A stretch of 64,000 nucleotides of DNA from Asticcacaulis aquaticus. Its GTDB lineage: Bacteria; Pseudomonadota; Alphaproteobacteria; Caulobacterales; Caulobacteraceae. Under the pieces are notes generated by a model that did not search any database, had not been told where the DNA came from, and worked only from the letters and a program-made list of their open reading frames with translations. Below, in pieces: positions 47,340-56,252 of this stretch (position 1 is its first letter; each line of letters begins with the position of its first letter). A program made the translations under genes and the position numbers. The stretch lies in assembly GCF_028550415.1 (NCBI RefSeq), contig NZ_JAQQKX010000003.1, forward strand, positions 62,001-126,000, written 5' to 3'.

Positions 47340-48062
47340 CTACTTCAACAGCGTGATCTTCGGGATACCCGTGCCGCCGCAGGCCCATTCGCCATCCTTT
47401 GACGTGAAGCAGAAATAGCGGCTTTCGACGCGGCGCTTTTGCACGCCGTCGCGATATTGCTCACAAACAAGATGCACGGACAATACAGGCGTCAGGGTGG
47501 CATTGGGCGGCGCGGCGTCAGTGACGCGCTGGGCGCCCTTGCCCGGCACATTGGTCACCTTATTGACGATCGGCGCGCCGACCACAAAGCTTTCGAAAAT
47601 GATCCCGACCCGCTGCGGCGCGCTCAGGGTGCCGTTGGCGTTCATCGCGTAATTATCATAAATCTTGCGCTGGAAAACGGCCTTCGATGCCGGGGCGTTT
47701 TTTGCCACCGCCGCGGGCGCACCCGGGCAGGTCTCAGCAGCTGCCTGCGCGCCGCCGCCCGGGCTTGGCGGGGCTTTGCCCTGCGTCGCCCAATAACGCT
47801 TTTCCCAGTTGACCACGTCCTCAGCCCACATTTCGGTGGCGTTGCCGTTCCCGATCAACTGACCGTTTTCATAGTACTTGACCATGCACTTTTCGCCCCA
47901 CTGCGCCTGATAGCAGTTGATGACCTGAATTTCGGTCTTGGCGTCGATACGGTGCATCGAACCGGCGGGGATATTGTAGCTGCTGGCGGTGGCCCCAGGC
48001 AAAGCCGTCACGGCGAGCAGGGTCGAGGCCATAAGACCGCCGATAACGATGGGTTTCCACAT
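47340..48062 (-). CDS. Secreted protein of unknown function
   Basis: Not recognised; 240 residues. A signal peptide covers about 1-27 (ending PGATAS). Seven Cys in the mature part (INCYQAQWGEKCMVKY, AETCPGA, LVCEQYR, YFCFTS, WACGG) suggest disulfides. The middle has a Pro/Ala-rich linker (PPSPGGGAQAAAE). Strand-like segments follow, with VGIIFESFVV and LTPVLSVHLVCEQ. It is one of the two genes interrupting the EnvC-CtpA neighbourhood. Confidence 0.7.
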   Translation of the reverse strand: MWKPIVIGGLMASTLLAVTALPGATASSYNIPAGSMHRIDAKTEIQVINCYQAQWGEKCMVKYYENGQLIGNGNATEMWAEDVVNWEKRYWATQGKAPPSPGGGAQAAAETCPGAPAAVAKNAPASKAVFQRKIYDNYAMNANGTLSAPQRVGIIFESFVVGAPIVNKVTNVPGKGAQRVTDAAPPNATLTPVLSVHLVCEQYRDGVQKRRVESRYFCFTSKDGEWACGGTGIPKITLLK

Positions 48063-48131
48063 GAGGCGAGCTCCCGGTGCAATTTTACCGATAGGCTAAC
48101 AGCGGTATCCCGGATGTCAACTTACAGTCGC

Positions 48132-49274
48132 CTACAGTTTCGACAGGTCGAAACCCTTGGCCGGATTGACCGGCGCATCGCCCTGACGCAGTTCGACATA
48201 GACGCTGGTCGGCTTGTCGGTCAGGTTCGAGGTCCGCCCCAGAGGTTCGCCGCGCCCGACGGTCTTGCCTTGATCGACATAGACGCGCCCCAGCCCGGTA
48301 ATCACCACGCGATAATCGCCACCGACATTGAGGATGATCACCTGCCCGTAGCCGTTGAGCGGTCCGGCATATTCGACCTCGCCTTCACCGGGGGCGCGGA
48401 CCTGAGTCCCAGGTGCCGTTTCCAGCCGGAGGCCGCGCAAAAGCTGTCCGTCGACAGTTTCTCCATAGCTGCCCTTGCGCGTGCCGACGACCGGAACCTG
48501 CAGGTTCAGCCCCTTGTCCGGCGTTTGCAGAGCGCGTAGCGGCGCCAGCCCGCGCAATTCGCGTTGCCGTGCCTCAAGCTGGAGGTTGCGCGCTTCGATG
48601 GCGTCGGCTTCGCGCAGCAACTGGTCCTCCAGTTCGGCGCGCTGGGCCATCAGCCGTTCCAGTTCCTGCTGCTGCTCCGAGACGTCGCTCTCGGAGATGA
48701 ACAGGGCTTCGTTTTGCAGGGCGGCGTCGCGGCGCAGCTTGATCAGGGTGCGGTTCTGGTCCGACAGGGCCTGAGCGCGCTTTTTCAGCTCCGGCGTGAT
48801 GTCCTTGAGGATGATCGCGGCAATCACCGCATCATTGGCCTTGCGCGAGGACACGAAGATGGTCGGCGGCGGGTTGCGCGAATAGATCTGCAAAGCGCTA
48901 AGCAGCCTTGCCTGTTTGTTGCGCATGGTCCCCAGCCGCCGCGTCATGTCGGTTTCAAGCAGGTTGAGCGCCACCAGCCGTGAACGATAGACCGCCGCGC
49001 GCTTTTCCGACGCGCCCTGCGTGCGGGCGATATCGATCATCTGCTTGCGCAGATTCTCGGCTTCCTGCGCGATCTGCCGTGCCGACTGGCGCTTCTGTTC
49101 ACGTTTTCTGGCATTGGCGCGTAGCTCGGCGCCGATGGTGTCCAGTTCGGTCTCGGCCTGTTTCGACAGAGGTTTCTGGGCCGTTTGCGCCACTACGCCG
49201 CCTGTCCCGCAGAGAACAAGGACGATCAGCGCCCCATGTTTCAGGGCGCGCGAGATAGGGGCGCGGAATGTCAT
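48132..49274 (-). CDS. EnvC-like murein hydrolase activator (degenerate LytM)
   Basis: Periplasmic coiled-coil protein expected to activate amidases at the division site. The 380 residues from the ATG giving MTFRAPISRALKHG contain a signal peptide (to about VVAQ), long coiled-coil helices (about 30-245) with many Gln/Glu/Arg, and a C-terminal LytM-type beta domain with APGTQVRAPGEGEVEYAG, GYGQVIILN and VYVELRQGDAPVNP. The zinc-binding His residues of active LytM peptidases are missing, as in E. coli EnvC, so it is an activator rather than an enzyme. In-frame starts further upstream (49328, and TTG at 49346) are possible; the chosen one gives the cleanest signal peptide. Confidence 0.85.
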   Translation of the reverse strand: MTFRAPISRALKHGALIVLVLCGTGGVVAQTAQKPLSKQAETELDTIGAELRANARKREQKRQSARQIAQEAENLRKQMIDIARTQGASEKRAAVYRSRLVALNLLETDMTRRLGTMRNKQARLLSALQIYSRNPPPTIFVSSRKANDAVIAAIILKDITPELKKRAQALSDQNRTLIKLRRDAALQNEALFISESDVSEQQQELERLMAQRAELEDQLLREADAIEARNLQLEARQRELRGLAPLRALQTPDKGLNLQVPVVGTRKGSYGETVDGQLLRGLRLETAPGTQVRAPGEGEVEYAGPLNGYGQVIILNVGGDYRVVITGLGRVYVDQGKTVGRGEPLGRTSNLTDKPTSVYVELRQGDAPVNPAKGFDLSKL

Positions 49275-49375
49275 CGCGGCAGGGTAAGGGCTGAGGGTTA
49301 ATGCGGCGTTAGGGAGTCTCAACGTCATCGTTTCTTGATTTGACAAGATCGAGAGACGGACATTACCTTAAAACA

Positions 49376-49495
49376 CCCTCGGGGAGTAGCCGGAGCCGCG
49401 TGTCAGGCTCATGCAGCGTCGTCAATACGAAGACAGTCCTGTCTGTCTTCCGGCGTTGTGCATCGCGTCAGTCGCGCGAATGGCGAGACCGGGAC
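49376..49495 (+). ncRNA. yybP-ykoY manganese riboswitch
   Basis: All conserved elements of the yybP-ykoY class appear in order: CTCGGGGAGTAGC (49378-49390), GTCGTCAATACG (49418-49429), a variable hairpin GAAGACAG...CTGTCTTC with CCGGCGTTGTGCATCGCG after it, and TGGCGAGACCGGG (49481-49493). CTCGG and CCGGG can pair as helix P1 around the core, and the paired GGGGAGUAGC and GCGAGACC loops form the ion site in known structures. It lies 33 bases upstream of the ATG of a TerC-family gene of the Alx type, the classic target. Manganese-dependent up-regulation is the expected behaviour. Confidence 0.9.
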
Positions 49496-49527
49496 CGGTA
49501 TTCACCTGTCCAGCCCGTGAGGTTTTC

Positions 49528-50529
49528 ATGTCTTCTGTCGGTACGCCACTCCTGTGGTCGCTGTTCGCGGCCTTTGTCGTCATCGCTCTGCTCATCGATT
49601 TTTTCGCCATGAACAAGCAGGGCGCCCATAAGGTTTCCCTGAAAGAAGCCGCCATCTGGTCGCTGATCTGGGTCGCCGCCAGTATAGCCTTCATGGCCTT
49701 TATCTGGTGGCGGCTGGGCGGCACCGGGCCTGAACCGGCCCTGGCCAATGCCAAGGCGCTGGAGTTCCTGACCGGTTATCTGGTCGAAAAAGCGCTAGCG
49801 GTCGACAATATCTTTGTTTTCCTGATGCTGTTCACCTATTTCGCCGTGCCTGCCGAATATCAGAAGCGGGCCCTGATGATCGGGATTCTGACGGCGCTGG
49901 TCCTGCGCGGCGGGCTGATCCTGATCGGCGCGTGGGTGATCGCGCAGTTCCATTGGGTGCTCTATGTGTTTGGCGCATTTCTCGTTTTCACGGGTATCAG
50001 GATGTGGCTGGCCGCCGGTCAGGAGCCGGACATGGAATCCAATCCGGCCCTGAAATGGGTGCGCAAACATTTCACGATTTCGCCGAACTACGACGGCGAA
50101 AAGTTCTTCACGCGGTTCAACGGCAAAAAACTGGCGACGCCGTTGCTGGTCGTCGTCCTGCTGATCGGCGTGATCGACGTGGTGTTTGCCGTGGACTCGA
50201 TCCCGGCCATCTTCGCCATCACCACCGATCCGTTTATCGTACTGACCTCGAACGTCTTTGCCATTCTGGGGCTGCGGGCGATGTATTTCCTGCTGGCTGG
50301 AATGCACGAACGTTTCCATCTGCTGCCCTATGGTCTGGCGCTGGTGCTGGTCTTCATCGGGACGAAGATGTTGCTCATCGATATCTATAAGGTGCCGATT
50401 ACGTGGTCGCTTGGCGGCACGGCCTCGATTCTGGCCCTGACGGTGATCCTGTCGCTGCTGATCAAGCCGAAAAGCGCGCATCCGCACGGGGCATTTCCGT
50501 TCGATGCGAAGGAAAGGCGAGAGGATTAG
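49528..50529 (+). CDS. TerC family protein, Alx-like, under manganese riboswitch
   Basis: Integral membrane protein of 333 residues with about nine hydrophobic segments, resembling Alx, implicated in manganese export. Family motifs: VEKALAVDNIFVFLMLF and VIDVVFAVDSIPAIFAIT, each with a membrane Asp-Asn/Ser pair likely to bind the ion. The start was placed at the ATG giving MSSVGTPLLW; the frame stays open to 49411, but that stretch is the riboswitch and cannot be protein. Its TAG overlaps the convergent rlmH TAA within TTAG. It is the second TerC paralogue in the window and breaks the leftward rlmH-EnvC series. Confidence 0.93.
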   Translation: MSSVGTPLLWSLFAAFVVIALLIDFFAMNKQGAHKVSLKEAAIWSLIWVAASIAFMAFIWWRLGGTGPEPALANAKALEFLTGYLVEKALAVDNIFVFLMLFTYFAVPAEYQKRALMIGILTALVLRGGLILIGAWVIAQFHWVLYVFGAFLVFTGIRMWLAAGQEPDMESNPALKWVRKHFTISPNYDGEKFFTRFNGKKLATPLLVVVLLIGVIDVVFAVDSIPAIFAITTDPFIVLTSNVFAILGLRAMYFLLAGMHERFHLLPYGLALVLVFIGTKMLLIDIYKVPITWSLGGTASILALTVILSLLIKPKSAHPHGAFPFDAKERRED

Positions 50530-51017
50530 TCTCTGTGATACGGCGATCCGGCGAGGATGGTGGTCGCGCGGTACATCTGCTCGGCCAGCATCAGCCGGAC
50601 AAGCGCATGCGGCCAGGTTTGCGGCCCGAAGGCCAGCGAAAAGCGCGCCGACCTGACCAGATCGGCATCCAGACCATCCGCCCCGCCGATCAAAAAGGCC
50701 AGTTTGCGTTCACCGGAGTCTTTCAGCTTATCAACGCGCTGGGCGATCTGACGCGAGGTCAGAAGTTCCCCGCGTTCATCACAGGTGATCAGGCACACGC
50801 CATCACCCAAAGCGGCGCGGATGGCCTCGGCTTCGCGCGCTTTGTTGAGTACGGAGTCTTGTGATTTGGCGGTCTTTTTGGGCTCGATCTCTAAAAGTTC
50901 GACCGGCCCGAGCCCCAGGGCCCGGCCGGTCTGCGTGGCGCGGCTGAGATAGTCGCGCGTAAGCGTGTTTTCAGAGGTGTTGCCGAGCTTACCGACCGCG
51001 GCCAGCCACAGCTTCAT
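50526..51017 (-). CDS. rlmH: 23S rRNA pseudouridine-1915 N3-methyltransferase
   Basis: SPOUT-class methyltransferase acting on 70S ribosomes. It has 163 residues, usual about 155. Signatures: MKLWLAAVGKLG at the start, LLTSRQIAQRV, the knot FLIGGADGLDADLV, and the C-terminal WPHALVRLMLAEQMYRATTILAGSPYHR, essentially invariant in the family. It is followed in alphaproteobacteria by EnvC; here TerC intervenes. The start codon lies one base after the rsfS stop region, so rsfS-rlmH are co-transcribed. Confidence 0.96.
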   Translation of the reverse strand: MKLWLAAVGKLGNTSENTLTRDYLSRATQTGRALGLGPVELLEIEPKKTAKSQDSVLNKAREAEAIRAALGDGVCLITCDERGELLTSRQIAQRVDKLKDSGERKLAFLIGGADGLDADLVRSARFSLAFGPQTWPHALVRLMLAEQMYRATTILAGSPYHRD

Positions 51018-51018
51018 A

Positions 51019-51399
51019 CTACTGGCGCAGCGGGTCGATCGTGTGGTTCGACGACACCGACCAGATCTTTTCGATATTGTAGAAGCTGCGGACTTCCGGA
51101 CGGAACAGGTGAACCACCACGTCCCCGGCGTCGAGCAGTACCCAGTCGCAAGCCGGCAGGCCTTCGACGCGAACCTTGCCGAAGCCTTGTTCCTTCAGGG
51201 CGCGCATGACGTGATCGGCCAATGCACCGACGTGACGGTGCGAACGGCCAGACGCGATGATCAGGGTGTCGGCGACAGAGCTTTTGCCGCGCAGGTCGAT
51301 GCAGACGATGTCCTGCGCCTTGTCGTCATCCAGCTTGGTGAGGATGACATTTTCGAGCGATTCCGCTGCGAATTCGACGGGGTTTTGGTCGATATCCAC
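51019..51399 (-). CDS. rsfS: Ribosomal silencing factor
   Basis: Binds L14 and blocks subunit joining in starvation. It has 126 residues from GTG 51399. Family blocks: LDDDKAQDIVCIDLRGKSSVADTLIIASGRS, ALADHVMRALKE, and DWVLLDAGDVVVHLF followed by a YNIEKIWS end. No Shine-Dalgarno precedes this GTG. A CTG 19 codons upstream (51456-51454) has AGGAG exactly seven bases before it and stays in frame, which would give a 145-residue protein starting LSRQLAQDAHSE; this alternative start is discussed in the findings. nadD lies upstream on the same strand. Confidence 0.92.
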   Translation of the reverse strand: MDIDQNPVEFAAESLENVILTKLDDDKAQDIVCIDLRGKSSVADTLIIASGRSHRHVGALADHVMRALKEQGFGKVRVEGLPACDWVLLDAGDVVVHLFRPEVRSFYNIEKIWSVSSNHTIDPLRQ

Positions 51400-51539
51400 C
51401 GCCGCAGCGGCGGCAGGGGTTTCCGAATGCGCATCTTGCGCAAGCTGACGAGACAGTGTGTTACTCCTGAAAAGGGTATCCGTGTGGATAAGATTGACCG
51501 CACCCTACCATAAATGCGGCTCCGGGTCACGGTGTGTAT

Positions 51540-52193
51540 TTAGTTTTTTGCCGCCAGTCGCTGCGCCCGGATCGCGGTCGAGGACGCGTTGTGCAGCGGC
51601 CCTTTGAGATAGACCCATGCCGGCGCTTTTTTACCCGGCAGGATGTGGGCTTCGCGTTCCTTGAAACGGTAGTGGGCGAAGCGTCGCGCGGTGGGTGACA
51701 GACGGCTTTTCATCAGGACGCCGGGGCGTGAGACGATGGCGATGGGGATCATGCGGGCGATCTGCATCCAGCCGCGCCAGCGATGAAACGAGGCGAGGCT
51801 GTCGCCGCCCATGATCCACACGAACTTGACACCGGGATAGCGGGCCTTCAGCGCGCGTAAGGTGTCGAGCGTATAGGTGGCGTGGATGCGCGTCTCGAAA
51901 TCAGAAATGATGTCCTTCGGGCCGATGAACGGCTTGATGGCGGCGATACGTTCGCTGAGCGGCGCCGTATCATGCTTAGATTTCAAGGGGTTCTGCGGCG
52001 AAACCAGCCAGATGATGCGGTCGAGCCCCAGCCGGCGCCGTGCGGTTTCCGCCACATGGGCATGGCCTTCGTGCGCCGGATTGAACGACCCGCCGAACAG
52101 GCCGATGGTCATGCCGCGCTCAAGGTGCAGTCCGGTCCTCAGCGCACCGGAACGCAGGGTATGGACAATGGGGGCGGGACCGGCGAACCACAT
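51540..52193 (-). CDS. nadD: Nicotinate-nucleotide adenylyltransferase
   Basis: Couples nicotinate mononucleotide with ATP in NAD biosynthesis. It has 217 residues from ATG 52193, or 190 from an internal ATG at 52112. The T-H/GH nucleotidyltransferase motif FGGSFNPAHEGHAHVA is present, as is the C-terminal ISSTxxR-type motif reading ASSTAIRAQR. IWLVSPQNPLKS and WIMGGDSLASFHRW are typical. Order obgE-nadD-rsfS-rlmH is a conserved housekeeping series; here a palindromic repeat fills the obgE-nadD gap. Confidence 0.95.
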   Translation of the reverse strand: MWFAGPAPIVHTLRSGALRTGLHLERGMTIGLFGGSFNPAHEGHAHVAETARRRLGLDRIIWLVSPQNPLKSKHDTAPLSERIAAIKPFIGPKDIISDFETRIHATYTLDTLRALKARYPGVKFVWIMGGDSLASFHRWRGWMQIARMIPIAIVSRPGVLMKSRLSPTARRFAHYRFKEREAHILPGKKAPAWVYLKGPLHNASSTAIRAQRLAAKN

Positions 52194-52210
52194 CAGACTC
52201 TACCCTGGTT

Positions 52211-52391
52211 CATACCTCCCCAGCTTGCTGGGGAGGGGGACCGCACGAGCTTGCGAAGCAAGTGAGATGTGGTGGTGGGGGCTAGGTTAGATGCAGCATG
52301 CGCATTAGATCGGTAATTACGCGAGCCCCCCTCCGTCTTTTGCGGCGAGACCGCAAAAGCCACCTCCCCCGGCATACCGGGGGAGTAAGAT
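52211..52391. repeat. GC-rich palindromic repeats in the obgE-nadD gap
   Basis: A composite of two units: CCTCCCCAGCTTGCTGGGGAGG with GGGACCGCACGA and GTGGTGGTGGGGGCT following, then GCGAGCCCCCCTCCGTC, TTTTGCGG-CGAGA-CCGCAAAA, and ACTCCCCCGG / CCGGGGGAGT-like arms at 52366-52384. The first unit matches the 10.3-kb copy in reverse; the second matches the 27.2-kb copy. Confidence 0.85.
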
Positions 52392-52423
52392 AGGAAGTGT
52401 ATAATTGAAGCCTTGATCACCCC

Positions 52424-53605
<1,182 letters not shown>

Positions 53606-54223
53606 TTATAGAAGCCGGATCATATGGACCGCTTCGTGCTGGCCTTCGCGGGCGCGTGAGATTTCCAGCGTCCGGCGGCCTGTATAAAGGAAGCCCGCCC
53701 GCGCCAGCATCCGTGCCGACGGATCGTTATCGGCAAAGTGCGCGGCATGCAGCACGCGGTGGCCGCCGAAGCGTTCCGCGTAGCCGATCAGGCCTTCCAG
53801 CGCCTCAAGGCCATAGCCGTGGCCCTGGAACTCCGGTGCGATGCAGATGCCGACCGAGGGACCGAACAGATGCAGCCCGCCCGTCTGACCGCAGGTCGTG
53901 CGGTCGAGGCTGGTGATGCCGATCAGGTTCTCTTGCTCGTCACGCACCGCGAAGACCGGCAGACGCGGCGACGAATTCATCCGCGCCTTATCGATAAAGG
54001 CCTTGGCATCCATGCCGGTAAAGGGGTGCGCGATCGCATGGGTCATGCGCGCCACGGATTTGTGGGCAAAGACCTGACGCACATCATCAAGATCGTCCGG
54101 GCACAGGCCCGACAGATAGAGACGCTTGGTCTGCACGGCATTGCTGACGCGTCCGGAAACGCGACCGATAGCGGCGCGGGTACGTGGTGGCAGGCTGTGG
54201 ACTTCGGGTGTTCTGACGATCAT
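53606..54223 (-). CDS. GNAT family N-acetyltransferase (RimJ/RimL-like)
   Basis: A 205-residue acetyltransferase. From about residue 35 the fold reads TKRLYLSGLCPDDLDDVRQVF, FAVRDEQENLIGITSLDR, SVGICIAPEFQGHGYGLEALEGLIGYA (acetyl-CoA-binding motif A with Q-G-G), and DNDPSARMLARAGFLYTGRRT. This is the RimJ/RimL branch, whose members modify protein N-termini or small molecules. The start was placed at the ATG behind GGGGAA. It lies upstream of obgE, 130 bases apart. Confidence 0.88.
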   Translation of the reverse strand: MIVRTPEVHSLPPRTRAAIGRVSGRVSNAVQTKRLYLSGLCPDDLDDVRQVFAHKSVARMTHAIAHPFTGMDAKAFIDKARMNSSPRLPVFAVRDEQENLIGITSLDRTTCGQTGGLHLFGPSVGICIAPEFQGHGYGLEALEGLIGYAERFGGHRVLHAAHFADNDPSARMLARAGFLYTGRRTLEISRAREGQHEAVHMIRLL

Positions 54224-54596
54224 GATATTCCCCGTTCGCTTCTTAAAATAATAAGAGTGAACACACGCGGCTTTTGCCACGCGCTTCGTTCGTTATGGCC
54301 CGAATGTTTACGCGGACCCCGAGTGAAAGTGTCGGGAGGTGTCGTTTCTTGTGTGACCTGAGAGTGACAGATCATTCATAAAAATACGGCCTCCCGTGCC
54401 CTCACAGAAATAAAGATTCCGTAAGGGCGCAGCTTTATGAACGGGGAACTGGAGGGGAGGGCTTTGTTTTCGCGTCACTTTTTTGCATGTGCGAAAACGA
54501 AAAGGGAGCCCGGAAACAAATCCGGACTCCCCGTTCAAAGGCGTTGTCCAGATCGGCTTATATTAAGCGCGATCTGTGACACATCTTTCAGATCGC
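54224..54596. other. Intergenic region between GNAT and rpmA
   Basis: This 373-base span holds the rpmA terminator at its right end (54500-54533) and presumably the promoter of the leftward GNAT gene. It is less GC-rich than the genes, with no frame of coding character. I see no RNA gene. Confidence 0.5.
54500..54533 (-). terminator. Intrinsic terminator of the rplU-rpmA transcript
   Basis: On the minus strand GGGGAGTCCGGA, a 7-base loop and TCCGGGCTCCC-type arm (one mismatch) run into TTTTCGTTTTCG. It lies about 65 bases past the rpmA stop. Confidence 0.8.
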
Positions 54597-54866
54597 TTAT
54601 TCGGCGGCGATAGCGGCCGGAATGATCGACACATAGCAGCGGTTGTCGCGCTTGGTCGTGAACTTCACCACGCCGTTGGCGGTGGCGAAGAGGGTGTGAT
54701 CGCGGCCGAGGCCGACATTGTCACCCGGGAAGAACTTGGTGCCGCGCTGACGGACGAGGATGTTGCCCGCGACAACGTTCTCCGAGCCGTACTTCTTTAC
54801 GCCAAGGCGCTTCGATTCTGAATCGCGGCCGTTACGCGACGAGCCGCCGGACTTTTTGTGAGCCAT
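54597..54866 (-). CDS. rpmA: 50S ribosomal protein L27
   Basis: Ribosomal protein near the peptidyl-transferase centre. It has 89 residues beginning [20 protein letters not shown], the standard L27 N-terminus, with [18 protein letters not shown] and [11 protein letters not shown] following. GAGGAG lies before the ATG. It is 26 bases after rplU. Confidence 0.98.
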   Translation of the reverse strand: MAHKKSGGSSRNGRDSESKRLGVKKYGSENVVAGNILVRQRGTKFFPGDNVGLGRDHTLFATANGVVKFTTKRDNRCYVSIIPAAIAAE

Positions 54867-54892
54867 TGTTGAACTCCTCTAAACGGTTACGA

Positions 54893-55408
54893 TTACGCTT
54901 CGTCGGAAGAGGCTTCAGCAGCCTTCTTCTTCGGAGCAGCTTTTTTCTTGGGGGCCGGAGCCTCTTCGGCAACCACGGTGTCAACGACCGGGGCTTCGAC
55001 AGCAGCCGCAAGGCGCGGTGCGAGGTTACGGGCGCGGGCGTCGAGCTCGGCCTTGGTCACCAGCGACACGGTGCCTTCCCAGGCGGCCGACTTGCCGGCG
55101 CCGTTCAGCGAGGTGATACGGATGACCGTTTCATGCTGACGGTGACCGTTGGTGCGGCGATAGCCCTGACGGCGGGTCTTCTTGAAGATCTTGACCTTCT
55201 TGCCCTTGCGGGTTTCGATCAGGGTGCCTTCGACCACAGCGCCGTCAACGACCGGAGCGCCGACAACGGCACCGGCGTCGTCGCCGACGAGGAGAACTTG
55301 GTCAAAGCGGATGGCGGCGCCTGCATCGCCTTCCAGCTTTTCAACGACGAGCAGATCGCCCGCCGAAACGCGGTATTGCTTACCGCCGGTCTTGATTACC
55401 GCATACAT
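54893..55408 (-). CDS. rplU: 50S ribosomal protein L21 with Ala/Lys extension
   Basis: Ribosomal protein binding 23S rRNA. The first about 105 residues are the L21 domain (MYAVIKTGGKQYRVSAGD, then KVKIFKKTRRQGYRRTNGHRQ). A C-terminal extension of about 65 residues follows, with a helical part and a low-complexity EAPAPKKKAAPKKKAAEAS tail. Such tails on L21 are known in alphaproteobacteria; they are not part of the conserved fold. First gene of the rplU-rpmA operon; its leader is at 55409 onward, with AT-rich promoter-like sequence but no assigned motif. Confidence 0.97.
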   Translation of the reverse strand: MYAVIKTGGKQYRVSAGDLLVVEKLEGDAGAAIRFDQVLLVGDDAGAVVGAPVVDGAVVEGTLIETRKGKKVKIFKKTRRQGYRRTNGHRQHETVIRITSLNGAGKSAAWEGTVSLVTKAELDARARNLAPRLAAAVEAPVVDTVVAEEAPAPKKKAAPKKKAAEASSDEA

Positions 55409-55633
55409 CGGTTTAGCCTCTAAGCTTTAGTGACTGGCAAACCCGAACGGTGATAAAACCTGCGGTTCGCGCAAAAAAGGATGATCCCCGTAAGGCGGAC
55501 CTCCGGGAGAAGAGGGGCGCTTTATATAGTTTTTGGCCTGTGAGTCAATCGCTCTTTGTCGGGCTTTTCCAACAAAATGAGGCCTTGCCGGATTCGCTCT
55601 GATATCGGAGCATTGGCCAAAAGGGGAGATGCA

Positions 55634-56194
55634 ATGTCCGAGTGGGAAATGTCCACGCAGCCGTACAGGCTGACCATGTCCGATTTTCGATCTTATCGAT
55701 GGGCAAACCTCAAAGCAAATGCGTTGACTTGGCGTGGTCTGTGGGAGCTGTGGAAGTATGTGATCCTTTCACTACTTTTCTGTCGATTTCTGATCTGGTT
55801 TATTGTCGATGCTCTCGGGCAGACTCTGACGGCAGACAAGATCGCGTTTGCCGTGCTCATTCCCGTGTTAGCTGTCTTACTTCTGGCTTGGCATACCTAC
55901 GATACGAAGACTCTGATGCTGGCTAAATCGGATTATTCGGCGACGGACTGCCTGACCCGGATTGGTACGGAAGGCGTCATTGTTGTCCACCCGCACGGTG
56001 ACAGTTCTCGTATCTGGAGCGAGTTCTCGCGTATTGCTTACGAAGGTAATCTCATTCTGTTTTACATGCCCGGTGAATTGGGGGTCGTGGTGCCGCGTCA
56101 AGCCTTCGTGACGGAACGACAAAGACGGGTCTTCTACGATTTGGCCAATCGTTATCTGAGTGCAGCCAAAATGAACGCACAAACCAAGGCTTGA
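55634..56194 (+). CDS. YcxB-like membrane protein
   Basis: A 186-residue protein with two membrane segments (about 40-62 and 68-88; WELWKYVILSLLFCRFLIWF and FAVLIPVLAVLLLAWHTY). A C-terminal cytosolic domain of YcxB type follows: TEGVIVVHPHGDSSRIWSEF, ILFYMPGELGVVVPRQAF and QRRVFYDLANRYL. The YcxB domain is a beta-rich module of unknown function seen in many short bacterial membrane proteins. The start was placed behind AGGGGAGA. Base composition is lower in GC than in the neighbours. It is divergent from rplU and followed 58 bases later by the CobW gene. Confidence 0.65.
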   Translation: MSEWEMSTQPYRLTMSDFRSYRWANLKANALTWRGLWELWKYVILSLLFCRFLIWFIVDALGQTLTADKIAFAVLIPVLAVLLLAWHTYDTKTLMLAKSDYSATDCLTRIGTEGVIVVHPHGDSSRIWSEFSRIAYEGNLILFYMPGELGVVVPRQAFVTERQRRVFYDLANRYLSAAKMNAQTKA

Positions 56195-56252
56195 TTTCAG
56201 TCGTCAAAAGCCTACTTAGAGCCGGACTGTATATCTTACGAAAGCTTCCTCC

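Noticed and set aside
49411-49527. N-terminal extension of the second TerC protein
   Set aside because: This stretch is the yybP-ykoY riboswitch with conserved RNA elements, so it is leader RNA.
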